NCBI GenBank assembly: GCA_015179025.1 | Contig: WHUX01000615.1 | Span: 1-17,120 of the forward strand | Reading direction: 5' to 3' | DNA: 17,120 bases | Source of the DNA: Terfezia claveryi | Taxonomy: Eukaryota; Ascomycota; Pezizomycetes; Pezizales; Pezizaceae | Notes under the pieces: generated by a model | What the model was told of the DNA's origin: nothing | Seen by the model: only the letters and a program-made list of their open reading frames with translations | Database searches by the model: none | Translations under genes and position numbers: made by a program | Shown here: positions 8,429 through 17,120 of the stretch, piece after piece | Numbering within the stretch: the stretch's first letter is position 1 | Layout: every line of letters starts with the position of its first letter

Positions 8429-9366
8429 AACCCTATAACGGAGTTTCCCTTATTATTTTCCAAGACAATTCCACGGGAATTACCTCCACTAAGAAAATTT
8501 AATCACTCTATCAAACCAAAAGCAGGAGCTACTTGGATACCAAAATGGCGACCCTCAGGACATCGATTTAGACAACAAATCCATGACAAATTAGTCAAAG
8601 AAGAAGCGTTAGGTCACATATGTAGAGTAGAAAATGACACAAATGCTGTAGTCATATTCACTATCTCTAAACGAGATAAACCGGAAGAAGCCAGACATGT
8701 TAATGATTGTCGAGACCACAATTTAGCTGTCGAACCGGACCACACCCCATTGCCAGATATTAATGAAGCAATTGAACTAGTAGCGGAGAATCCCATTTGG
8801 ACTAAGCTTGATTTAGCTGACGGATTTTTTAATATCAGGAACCATAAAGAATCTGAGCAATACTCTACCTTTTTATGTCACATGGGATATTTCAGAAGTA
8901 GAGTTATGCAACAAGGGGATCGTAACGCACCAGCTACCATGGTTCGCGTTATGCATGAAACTTTTAAGGACATGGTCTATAAAAATTTAATCATTATATT
9001 GATGATATTATTATATTCTCTAAAATGTATGAAGAATATATAGAATTATTGAAGAAAGTACTTCAACGTCTACAGGATGAGAAATTCTATCTCAAAGAAA
9101 GCAAATGCCAGTTCTTTACTCCAAGATTGGAAATCTTAGGATATGTTTTGACATCAGATGGATTACATGTAGACCCGAAGAAGAGGACTACTATATTAAC
9201 ATTTCCAACTCCTACAAGAAAAAAGGATCTTTGAGGATTCCTTGGAATCGTTAATTATCTCAGCAGGTTTATTCCAGACTTGGCATCGTATGCGAGCACC
9301 CTGTCAGAACTGCAAGGAGAAACAAAGAAATGGGAATGGACAGATACTTATAATGCAGCGTTTGAA
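8429..9366 (+). pseudogene. pol: Pol: reverse transcriptase, degraded
   Basis: RT motifs occur in order: WIPKWRPSGHRFRQQI (start of the fingers), ARHVNDCRDHN (motif A approach), KLDLADGFFNI with a catalytic Asp at 8810-8812, the MQQGDRNAPATM block, and the YIDD box at 8995-9006 in the next frame. A one-base loss at about 8993-8995 separates YIDD from the upstream frame. The thumb and connection follow (KESKCQFF, LGYVLTSDGLHVD), then TGA at 9232 in place of a likely Arg (CGA), then GFLGIVNYLSRFIP. All catalytic Asp residues are present. The enzyme copies the RNA genome into cDNA. Confidence 0.95.
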
Positions 9367-9801
9367 AAACTTAAGGAACTCGTGAATTCCCCACATATTT
9401 TAAAACCCTGGAATAATGAATCTACTGAACCCAAATATTTAGTCTGTGATGCTAGTGATGTAGGACTAGGATCTTGGATAGGTCAAGGACCATTGACGTA
9501 CATCAGACCAATATGCTTCCACTCTAGAAAATTTAATCCAGCTCAACTCAATTATCCTACCTTTCAAAAGGAATTATTAGTGATTATTGAGTCATTAAAA
9601 TTTTTTGAAGCACAATTAAGAGGTCACAAGTTCACTATCCTTACAGACCACAAACCATTAGTAACCTTCCATACTCAAACGCTTGCAAGCCAGAAATTGA
9701 GGCGATGGCAAGATTACCTAATGGAATTTGATACAGACATACAGTATACTGCAGGAAAGGAAAATTTGATAGCAGATGCTCTATCAAGAAAGTATAAATA
9801 C
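9367..9801 (+). pseudogene. pol: Pol: RNase H domain
   Basis: The frame is open here. The four acidic catalytic residues are visible: Asp 9448-9450 (LVCDASD), Glu 9571-9573 (FQKELL), Asp 9646-9648 (LTDHKPL) and Asp 9775-9777 (IADALSR). This is the standard gypsy RNase H, which removes RNA from the RNA-DNA hybrid. It directly follows the RT connection and ends at ALSRKYKY. It is among the better-preserved parts of the element. Confidence 0.95.
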
Positions 9802-11085
9802 TTGGACACTCCCACCACCGAGGATGATTATATTTCCAACAGCATTGATCCTCCTAAGCATACCTACAACCGCAACATCTCTACCAAAGCTTTAAGAACT
9901 TTCCACTCACCAGAAACCTCTACTCAGAACAATATGGTTTCTCGCAGATCTATCAATTTCAAGCATGTCGACTACGATTTCAACAAATATCATGGAAGAG
10001 CCAAAGAACTTGGACACCATATCTTCTGTCTATATTTCGAGGGCATCCCAGACGAAGAAAGCAAATATGACATGATGAAGGAAGAAGAGTCCTCAGATGA
10101 TGAGACTCTATCCACCATACCAGAAGAAGTTTTCAGTGGGTATGATTGTATACCCTATATAAACAAGAACAAAACCTTAATAGTTCTTGGATTAAGATAT
10201 AGGCATCCATCTTCTGAAAACCCTCAACAAAACACCCTCGCTCCCAAAGAAGCGAAAGAAATTGCTATCAATCTAGCTCATAGCAATTGGCAACAACACA
10301 AAAGGATGCACTGGTCTTTTTGCCGAGATTTTTACTGTCCAGTTCATAGCAGCTCCCATGCCATGAACAACCGCATGTTCACCATTGAAACATGCGCAAT
10401 CTGCAACCACCACGGATATGGCAGTTTGAACTGTGACCTGACAGCCTCAGTTCTTAAGAAGGAGAAGGAATTCCTTACGACTCGTATTGCGCATATCTTA
10501 TCTGCAAATGAGCCTCAAAAGGAACTAGCACCAGTACAACAAACGCCAGCTTATCCACCTCCACCAGCTCTCAGCCGCGAAGAAGCTATCCAGGAAATCG
10601 GAGAATGGGCAAAAAGATAGATTGCCAACAAGCCGACACGACCTACTCTCCAACCCAGCATTCAGTTCAGTAACCCTACCAAACAGATGACCAACCGACA
10701 AATGGAACAGGAGATCATGAATACTCCTGTTGCCCCACAACAACTATGGAATGCACCTCAACAACCAGCTGCAACCGCTGGCAGTAATAATACGATTCCA
10801 ATCAACACTGCCGCCTTCACTACTCGTTCTAAAAAGCGAGTAGCCATTGACGAAGATTTACCCTCCTTCATTCAAGATACCAAGACCTCCAGACAGCGTT
10901 GTGATTTCTGTAAGTTCTCAGGACATAATGCTTCTACATGCAAGGAGAAGAAACCCACCATCAATGACTTTAACATGAGGATCGAACCGACACTCAACAA
11001 GCTCATTGAAGAGAAACACATCAGCGACGGATAGTAAGACGACAAGGACTACTTCATCACATAGTGGCTTGACTAAGGTACAGGT
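9802..11085 (+). pseudogene. Pol: long spacer between RNase H and integrase, with CCHC knuckles
   Basis: About 1.28 kb in the same frame as RNase H, broken by TAG 10618, TAG 11032, TAA 11035, TAG 11062 and TAA 11074. The last four read as adjacent Gln codons changed by C to T. It is not a known enzyme domain. A Cys/His cluster (HWSFCRDFYCPVHSSSH) is followed by C-x2-C-x4-Y-x4-C at 10393-10434, a CCHC knuckle with His replaced by Tyr. Then come a Pro/Gln-rich linker and a perfect C-x2-C-x4-H-x4-C knuckle at 10900-10941 (CDFCKFSGHN...C). In most gypsy elements RNase H and integrase are close, so this insert is notable. It may be normal for this fungal lineage. A role in binding RNA or cDNA is inferred from the knuckles. 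Confidence 0.7.
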
Positions 11086-12360
11086 ATGAAAGCCACATAT
11101 CAATCATGTATGAGAGTATGTCCTATCTGGAAGAACTACTATGATACCTTTGTGAACCGTAAGAATCATAGAAGAAGAGATGGATTTTTGTATGTCAAGA
11201 ACTGACAAAGACAATGGAGATTAGTCTTGCCCTCTACCTTTAACATCGAAGGTAAGAACTATCTTGAATTGGTTATTAAAGATGCACATGAAGCAACCGC
11301 TCATGGTGGTATTGAAAAAATGATGAAATATCTTACTGACCGATATGATTTCCAGTCCTTTGCAGAACCAACTAAGAACTATATCAGATGTTGTGATACT
11401 TGTCAACGGACAAAGTATTCCAACAAGGCACCACTTGGGCTCGTAACCCCATTACATGTACCAAGCAGGCTATGGACTGACATATCGATGGATTTTCTTA
11501 AAGTAGCACCTGTGTTTACTAAGCGTTCAATTTTGTACCCGAACATTTCTGTTGAAGAAGATCATGTAGTTTGTATTTCACGACTTTGGACGATTGTCGA
11601 TAGACAATCAGGATTCAAGTTTCTTATTCTATCTCAGATAATTTCACAGCAGAACAATGTACTGCTACCTTTGATACACATGTTGTCCCAACTATGGTAT
11701 ACCCTTTTTGTATTGTTTTTGACCGCGACACTCTTTTTATGTCAACGCACTTTCAAGATTGGGCTAGGAATAAAGGAATCAAGTTGGAACCGTCCACCGC
11801 ATATCATCCATGTGCAGACGGACAATCGGAAATTGTGAACAAAGAAATTCTACAAGTAGCAAGAGCCTATAAAATTGAAGGATTTGATTGGCTACAGAAA
11901 CTACCAGAGATACAGTTAAAACTCAACTCTAGGTATAATGCCACTAGACAGAATAGTCCCTTTTCCACACTATTTGGATTTAATGCACATCTTAGTGTAT
12001 CGATACTTCCATACCCCATTAATGCATATGTACCAGCGAATGAACGTCATGAGGTAATGTCTAAAAACCTATATGACGCCAAGAAGACTCAAGCATCTAA
12101 GCGAACAAACGACTACCCAATACAGCCAAATTTTCAGTCAGACAACAAGTTATGCTTTCCTCAGAAAACATCAACCTATCGAATGTCTCACCCAAACTCA
12201 AACCAAAATGGCTAGGCCCATTTCCCATTATTTCTAGTAATCAGAAACGCAATAACTATAGCCTGACCTATACAGTCAACCTGACCTCCACCTCATATAT
12301 AATACTTTTCATATCAGCAAACTCAAACCTTACTATAAAAACAATCCTACCAGTTCCCTC
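11086..12360 (+). pseudogene. pol: Pol: integrase, degraded
   Basis: The zinc-binding H2C2 motif is present (HEATAH with His at 11287 and 11302; Cys at 11392 and 11401). The catalytic D-D-E core is also visible: Asp 11491-11493 (SMDFL), Asp 11721-11723 (FDRDTLF) and Glu 11829-11831 (DGQSEIVN). TGA at 11203 sits where Trp is likely. One-base losses change the frame near 11628, near 12147 and near 12295, the last at an AT-rich run. The C-terminal part (PKWLGPFPII) is the usual SH3-like GPF/Y-type segment. Integrase inserts the cDNA, and the GAGAG duplication fits its 5-bp stagger. Confidence 0.93.
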
Positions 12361-12764
12361 ACAGACAATCTCAGGAACCAGGACCAATTCAAGATGATCA
12401 TTATGAAGTTAAAAAGGTATTAGAATTCAGAACAGCTCCTCGAACTGGAGAAAGACAATATAAGGTCACATGGCTAGAATACACTCCTAAACATGATTCC
12501 TGGGTAAACGCCAAGGATATCACCACCGAAATTCTTCAAGACTTCTGGAGACCGGAAGTATGGAAGAACATTCAAGAGATGTCGAAGAACTAAAGGAAAA
12601 CAAGACTACGAACTAGAGATGAGACCCGAGCTCTCATCCAACAAGAACGAGATAGAATCATGAGTCAAGGAAACACTAAGGATATTCATGTTAATACTAA
12701 TGTATTAACAATGCATCAAATCTTAGGACATATGGAAACCAATATGGCAGAGCAAAAGATATAA
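12361..12764 (+). pseudogene. pol: Pol: C-terminal chromodomain and tail
   Basis: Reached after a final -1 frame change near 12353. The chromodomain runs from about 12399 to 12560 (HYEVKKVLEFR, YKVTWLEYTP, DSWVNAKDI) with three aromatic residues (Tyr, Trp, Trp) placed as in the methyl-lysine cage. Chromoviral chromodomains steer integration to heterochromatin marked by H3K9 methylation, which fits insertion among other repeats. TAA at 12591 may itself be a mutated Gln codon, because the frame stays open for another 56 codons to TAA 12762-12764, 28 bp before the 3' LTR. Confidence 0.88.
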
Positions 12765-12785
12765 GGATAGGAAATCCTTCTATGT

Positions 12786-12792
12786 GGGGAAG
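12786..12792 (+). promoter_or_regulatory. Polypurine tract (GGGGAAG)
   Basis: The purine run directly abuts the 3' LTR at 12793 and is the usual primer site for plus-strand DNA synthesis. No such tract abuts the left-edge inverted LTR. Confidence 0.85.
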
Positions 12793-13470
12793 TGTAATGG
12801 AGAACATTGTTTCATTGCTTATATAATTGATTATATACTTTTGTATTTCCTATATTACTACTATGTTATGTAACTAAGCTCTCGGTTGAAGGACTAGCCT
12901 TCTACCATCTCCTATTGCTTTATAAGCGTCCATAGCACGCGGAATTTGCCATGGGAAGTTCCATGGCACTTGCTATATGAAGACACCCTCATTATGGCCG
13001 CGTGACCTCTGTTTAAAGCATGTGACTCATTACTATGGCCACATGACCATTGTTTAAGGCATGTGACTCATTACTATGGCCACATGACCCCTTTTGTACA
13101 GCGCACCACCTTCTGGTGTGCCACCCTTTATTGTATTTAATTCCTTAGTCATCAGATCTCAGAGGAGTATAAATAGGCTGCTGGATTCCCTCTGGAATCC
13201 ACAGAAAGACAAGAAGCAACCAAGCAAGCACACAGAGCAAGCAAGCCTATATTCCGATCAGATCAAGCTCATATAGCTTAGATAGCACAAATCATATAAG
13301 ATAGATTACACCAGTTAATTACTGTTCCCTTCGGGAACGTCCCACATAGTAATCTCCCTACCCTTCTGAGGTCTTACCTCAGCAGAACCGAAATATACAA
13401 ACGTCAATACCTACGGATATAGATTGTATAAACGGTACCGAATAAATACTGTCTAGTACCATTCATTAGA
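12793..13470 (+). repeat. 3' LTR (678 bp)
   Basis: Same length as the 5' LTR, with about 28 differences by eye, about 24 of them transitions. It begins TGTAATG and ends CATTAGA, where the 5' LTR has CATTACA, so its terminal repeat carries one C-to-G change. TATAAATA is at 13168-13175 and TGACTCA at 13023-13029 and 13064-13070. Confidence 0.97.
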
Positions 13471-13475
13471 GAGAG
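13471..13475. repeat. Target-site duplication, right copy (GAGAG)
   Basis: Matches 4504-4508 exactly. Removing the element and one copy reconnects an open plus-strand frame of the DUF6532-like gene. Confidence 0.92.
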
Positions 13476-14000
13476 GTCGTAGCAAATGTTGGAGAAGACA
13501 CTGACAATCTTTATCTAGCTGTGGAGTATCCAATCTTATATAAGATCACATCTCATCTATAAAGCGAAGCATTATATCGTAAAACTCTACAACTTTAACC
13601 AAAACTGCATTTCAGAGTATATTCAGAAGAGGGTCAGTTGGTTGTTGGATAAGGATCATTTGACATACTAACATGAAAAATGGGAAGTAAGTAAATTCAT
13701 AGGGAAAATGTGAGTCAACAGACATTGAGAATCTAGGGATGATCGAATGGGTGAGGTAATAGATTCAGAGCGACCAAAGGAGCACAATTTATTTATATGA
13801 ATTTCTTTGATAGGGTAAAGAAACTTGGAAACCAAGACCCAATGTCTATAAGCCGAATCCGTAGTTCATTTATCTGCCTAATTTTTATGATACTACAACA
13901 CGCACTACCTACATATGAGAGTGGGGCATTGCAAGATAGGGAGTTTTTCAACTATATGAATTCCTCTTGTAAGTATGGGACCATAGTTGTTAGGAGTTAA
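13476..14000 (+). pseudogene. DUF6532-like gene, 3' part, decayed
   Basis: Coding-like patches continue in the same direction as 1622-2179. The first (13476-13559, in phase with 4497-4508 across the target duplication) reads VVANVGEDTDNL and on to TAA 13560. A second, in another frame from 13570, contains SEYIQKRVSWLLDKDH up to TAA 13669 and continues to TGA 13711. A third begins with ATG at 13797 and includes ICLIFMILQHALPTYESG, like the final helix of DUF6532 (hydrophobic stretch, A-L, E-S/T-G). The order matches the family's N-to-C order. Frames change at least twice and stops interrupt, so it is a pseudogene or has introns I cannot place. Confidence 0.45.
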
Positions 14001-14053
14001 ATACTAACAGCCTGGCAGTAGCCTTTAATCGAATGTTAAAGTAGTGGGAGAGT

Positions 14054-14608
14054 CTCCCGACAACACTGGAGCAAAGTCTATTGAAGATAATTCAGTTAGA
14101 GATTCTTGGGCACTACCAAGTGTATGGGAAAGTACTTCGATGGGAACAAGTCAAATTCTATAGTATTGACAATGATGAACTGGACAAATATACTAAGAAG
14201 CTAGTGAAAGATCTGAAAAAGGTAGAACAAACACATCTAATACTATGTGGGTATTTTAAAGAAGGGTTTCTAACATTGCCAGACATAGTAAGTAAGGAGA
14301 ACGATATGCCAATCATATAAGCTGAGAATGACGAGCTAGTATACAGTTGCAGTCCGGCAAATAATAGATATGATGGGTTGATAAAAGAGGTCAAAGATGT
14401 GCAAAGTGCTAGTGGTGATAGTAAGGATGCTGGTAGTAAGCCCGGCAAAGATGGTGATGAAGAGGCTGAAGATAAGTGTGAAGATTCTGAAGATAATAAT
14501 AAGTCAGATACTTATCTGCAGGATGATGATAACAATGACTGTGAGGCAGAAGATGGAATTCCGAGGATAGGTTGTTGGAAATGGATGATGCAGAGTCAGA
14601 AGGAATAA
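14054..14608 (+). pseudogene. Hypothetical plus-strand ORF remnant with acidic C-terminus
   Basis: One frame runs from about 14054 to the stop at 14606-14608 with a single TAA at 14318-14320. The first part is helical with many Lys/Glu/Leu residues (LVKDLKKVEQ). The last 75 residues are extremely acidic (Asp/Glu with Ser and Lys) and end in a Trp/Met-rich tip. It may be the C-terminal extension of the DUF6532-like gene just upstream, or a separate relic. I recognise no domain. Confidence 0.4.
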
Positions 14609-15633
14609 AGATGAATATTATAGTGGTGTATATATTTTTTTGTCAGATTGTAGGGATGAGGTCAGACACAGAAGGTCAGGGTTCGAAATGAATAGATGTA
14701 CACAATATATTTTGATAAATGTAAAAAGACAATTTATTTATAATTGGAAGAGTTAGAAGTATAGAGTATTAGGTGGATACAGAGCAGGAGTTGGAAGATG
14801 CTGCACTACAGAAATATTTAGTACTGATTGCACACAATTATGAGGAGGATATGAGTTATATAGGAATTTAGTGTAAAAAAATAAGATACAGATATTTTAG
14901 TCAAGAGCAGGGGAAACATACTAGGATCATTAGGCCAGACCCCACAGGACAAGGTATAGGCACTGAGAGGCTGGTAGCAACCGAGGCAGAGTAAGAAAAG
15001 GGTAGAGTCATGGTGCAGCCTATTAAGAGGTGCATGGGATGGGAGCACACAGCATAGTGTATATGGTCATAGATTTGACTACAAGCTAAGGCTTCAGCAT
15101 ACTAGAGGGTATGCTAGGATGTGTCATGAGACCACGGGTCTGAAAACAGGACTAGGGTCACTGGCATGACCATTTTTTTATTTTGGTTCTTTAAAAATAT
15201 CCAAACAAAAAGCAGTAAATATTTTGACGCAGCTAGGGAGAAGTGAAGTCCTGGTATGGACTCTTAGGTAGGCATGTGTACAGACCAGAGTTAGAGCCCT
15301 GACAAAGACTATTGGAGATGGACGTGAGAATGGCCACCTAAGGTATGGTAGTGCCATGCAGGAAATGGGCCATAAGGAGAGCCCTGACATAGACTCTAGA
15401 AGGCAGACATGGGGCAGACTCCCACAGCGCAGTGGTGCCATAACATACATCATAAGACATAGGCATACCGGCATGGGCTCTAAAGGGGCAGTGTCAAGGA
15501 GACAACTATTATCTATGACGCACTATTAACTGTCAGTTTGCCTTTAAGTCAACAGCGGCGTCGGGGACTGCAAAGGCAAACTGCAATCATTTTTAATGTT
15601 GTCAATGTTAACATATACGGTCTGGTGTACTAC
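14609..15633. other. Decayed intergenic or repeat-derived DNA
   Basis: No intact gene. A plus-strand frame at 14782-15054 is open apart from TAG 14869 and TAA 14992 and reads as a helical then basic sequence (LEDAALQKYLVLIAHNYEED), possibly a gene relic of unknown type. Between about 15247 and 15400 a degenerate motif like GAGCCCTGACAAAGACT occurs three times (near 15247, 15293 and 15381). No reverse transcriptase follows the minus-strand protease fragment at 15634, so that element is truncated here. Confidence 0.4.
15534..15583. repeat. Short perfect inverted repeat (12-bp arms)
   Basis: CAGTTTGCCTTT (15534-15545) is mirrored by AAAGGCAAACTG (15572-15583), with partial pairing continuing inwards (AAGTC against GACT). 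It lies just past the truncated end of the minus-strand protease fragment. It could be a small terminal-repeat relic or a chance hairpin. Confidence 0.6.
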
Positions 15634-16203
15634 CTATACAGAGTCCTCTACCAGGAGTAGTAGTACACATAATCCCTTAACGGCGGTCTGTAGAGTACCA
15701 CATTGCCTCTTGCAATACCAACTATCAAAGTTTAAGGTGTAGGAGCCAAAGTTAACAGAGATGTCATGCATATAGAGCCAGGGAATCCCCAGAACAATAG
15801 TATATTTAAGCTTGGTTACAAATAATGGAAGGCTTTCTGAATGGTCTCCAATAGTATTAGGTAAGTATGTGAGATAGATAATAGCTCCAAAATAGATAGG
15901 GTGGCCATCAATGATATTGAGAAGGTAGGGGGTATTGAATTTGGAGGTTGGTATAGAATTTTTACTGACAAAGGTTTGATCAATGAATGTAATTCCTAAA
16001 GCACCACAATCTATGAGAGCTAATATTACTACTATTTTATCATTGAATTTAACAGTTATTGGTACTACAAAATGCTTGCCAAACAAGTGAGATTCATTAA
16101 CAGATATAGGTGTAGGCAAAGAAAATGCAGACAAAGATAAATAGCCTTGAGCAGGTCCCTTGCTAGTGTCAGTAACTAGGCAAGGGACAGGGCTTTTCCT
16201 GAC
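15634..16203 (-). pseudogene. Protease fragment of a second Ty3/gypsy family
   Basis: A minus-strand frame open from about 16203 to the stop at 15634 (ATG at 16134). It contains the retropepsin strand ILALIDCGALGITFID, where the usual D-S-G-A active site reads D-C-G-A, and the later block IVLGIPWLYMHDISVNFG typical of fungal gypsy proteases (LG.PWL). It is clearly unlike the main element's protease, so this is a different family. It follows a Gag fragment in the expected order but in another frame. Sequence ends after the protease; no RT is present downstream. Confidence 0.8.
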
Positions 16204-16220
16204 TTATCTACCTCTACAAT

Positions 16221-16687
16221 TCAATATGCTGGAGTGTTGGAGATAGTATGAATAGTGAGGGAGCGATTCTTTAGAAGGGGGCAAGCAACAATGAAGTTGT
16301 TGGCCTTCCTATAGGCTATGTATAGCCTATTATTCTGATAGTATTCTCTCTCTTCCTGGGTCAGGTGGAGTCTACCTACAGATAAGTCCATAAGGGCTGG
16401 TCCACCCACCACAAAAGAAGGGTGGGCTGGCTTGTTTGGAAGGGTTATAGGTGCTTGTGGCTGAGGGCGAGGTACTAAGAAGGTTAATCATGGGGTGCTG
16501 TTGTAGGGGAGGCCTTAAGGCTGTTTCTGAACCTGGCTATTTTTTGCTCTAATCGGCTGGCCTAATCAATGAATTTTTTAAGGGTAGGGATATCCGGGAA
16601 ATTGATAAGTGCTTGTCTGAGTTCTATACTTAACCCTTCATAGGATTAGTGTAGTTTGATCTTATCACTCTAGTCGACTTCTGCAGC
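16221..16687 (-). pseudogene. Gag fragment of the second Ty3/gypsy family, cut by an LTR
   Basis: Read on the minus strand from 16687: a capsid-type segment (YEGLSIELRQALINFP, then SRLEQKIARFRNS) with stops where Trp and Gln would fit. After a frame change comes a nucleocapsid-like block at 16412-16221 with MDLSVGRL, LTQEEREYY and a ruined zinc knuckle (only the last Cys of C-x2-C-x4-H-x4-C remains near ACP). The coding sequence abuts the LTR at 16688 without any leader, so the LTR was inserted inside this gag. The 5' part of gag must lie beyond the right edge. Confidence 0.75.
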
Positions 16688-17120
16688 TGTAATGAATGGT
16701 ACTAGATAGTATTCATTCGGTACCGTTTATACAATCTATATCCGTAGACATGGACGTTTGTGTATTTCGGTTCTACTGAGGTAAGACCTCAGAAGGGTAG
16801 GGAGATTACTATGTGGGACATTCCTATAGGGAACAGTAATTAACTGGTGTAATCTATCTTATATGATTTATACTATCTAAGCTATATGATCTTGATCTGA
16901 TTGGAATATAGGCTTACTTGCTGCTGTGTGCTTGCTTATTATCTTTCTTGTGGATTCCAGAGGGAATCCAGCGGCCTATTTATACTCCTCTGAGATCTGA
17001 TGACTAAGGAAATAAATACAATAAAGGGTAGCACACCAAAAGGTAGTGTATTGTACAAAAGGGGTCATGTGGCCATAGTAATAAGTCACACGCCTTAAAC
17101 GATGGTCATGTGGCCATAGT
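16688..17120 (-). repeat. Partial LTR of the main family, minus strand, inserted in a gag relic
   Basis: It begins at 16688 with TGTAATG (complement of the LTR end CATTACA) and matches the reverse complement of the 4509-5186 LTR to the window edge, 433 of about 678 bp. One TGACTCA site is mutated (TAAGTCA near 17082). The predicted target duplication is GCAGC (16683-16687). Because gag coding sequence of another family touches it directly, it is not the 5' LTR of the fragment to its left. Confidence 0.92.

Larger units (their letters stand above)
4509..13470 (+). mobile_element. Full-length Ty3/gypsy chromovirus LTR retrotransposon, inactive
   Basis: The element is 8,962 bp: two 678-bp LTRs, a polypurine tract and a 5-bp target duplication. 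The domain order is Gag, zinc knuckle, protease, RT, RNase H, spacer, integrase, chromodomain. RT/RNase H before integrase places it in Ty3/gypsy, and the C-terminal chromodomain makes it a chromovirus. Coding is broken by about 15 stops and seven frame changes, so it cannot produce a working polyprotein. The LTRs differ at about 4 percent of sites by eye, so the insertion is old, or younger but heavily hit by directed C-to-T mutation. Two more LTRs of the same family lie inverted at both window edges. Confidence 0.97.

Noticed and set aside
15178..15474. 98-codon minus-strand frame as a gene
   Set aside because: No recognisable motifs, unlike RT expected after the protease; probably a chance frame in decayed DNA.
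1..17120. Left and right inverted LTRs as the two ends of one outer minus-strand element enclosing the window
   Set aside because: The left LTR has no adjacent polypurine tract, and the right LTR touches mid-gag sequence of another family rather than a leader.

Overview
This window looks like repeat-rich, AT-leaning heterochromatin from a fungus, most likely a mushroom-forming basidiomycete (Agaricomycete). The reasons are a chromodomain-bearing Ty3/gypsy retrotransposon (chromovirus), a second gypsy relic with a fungal-style Gag/protease, a short 59-nt GT-AG intron with CTAAC branch-like motifs, and a decayed host-type gene resembling the Agaricomycete DUF6532 family. I see no intact host gene, no rRNA or tRNA, and no bacterial feature. 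The taxonomic call is an inference from family resemblance only.

Layout. Positions 1-598 are a minus-strand LTR that runs off the left edge. Positions 599-2179 hold decayed plus-strand coding patches ending in a DUF6532-like exon pair. That gene is split at about 2156-4500 by a giant imperfect palindrome (foldback element) of about 2.35 kb. Its arms carry a 12-bp minisatellite (both arms) and a 30-bp minisatellite (right arm), and its core is a 41-bp AT-rich array. A few bases further on, a complete 8,962-bp Ty3/gypsy element (4509-13470, plus strand) is inserted, with 678-bp LTRs and the 5-bp target duplication GAGAG on both sides. The DUF6532-like gene resumes after it (13476 to about 14000, possibly to 14608). 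From 15634 to 16687 there is a minus-strand fragment (protease and Gag) of a different gypsy family. A second minus-strand LTR of the main family (16688 to the edge) is inserted inside that fragment's gag.

The main element encodes Gag with a zinc knuckle, protease, reverse transcriptase, RNase H, a long spacer with further CCHC knuckles, integrase (H2C2 plus D-D-E) and a chromodomain. It is dead: I count about 15 in-frame stops, nearly all explicable as C-to-T or G-to-A changes in Gln, Arg or Trp codons, and seven frame changes that all go in the -1 direction. The two LTRs differ at about 28 of 678 sites by eye. About 24 of these are transitions, almost all at CpG or CpA, which points to RIP-like mutation and/or cytosine methylation.

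The most unusual item is a 200-codon antisense ORF without stops (6014 to 5412) in the leader between the 5' LTR and gag. Its ATG lies one base from the gag ATG, facing the other way, and it encodes a predicted single-pass membrane protein with a Cys/Trp-rich basic tail. Close behind are the foldback element, whose terminal repeat overlaps what reads as host coding sequence, and the duplicated TGACTCA (Gcn4/Cpc1-type) sites in the LTR U3.
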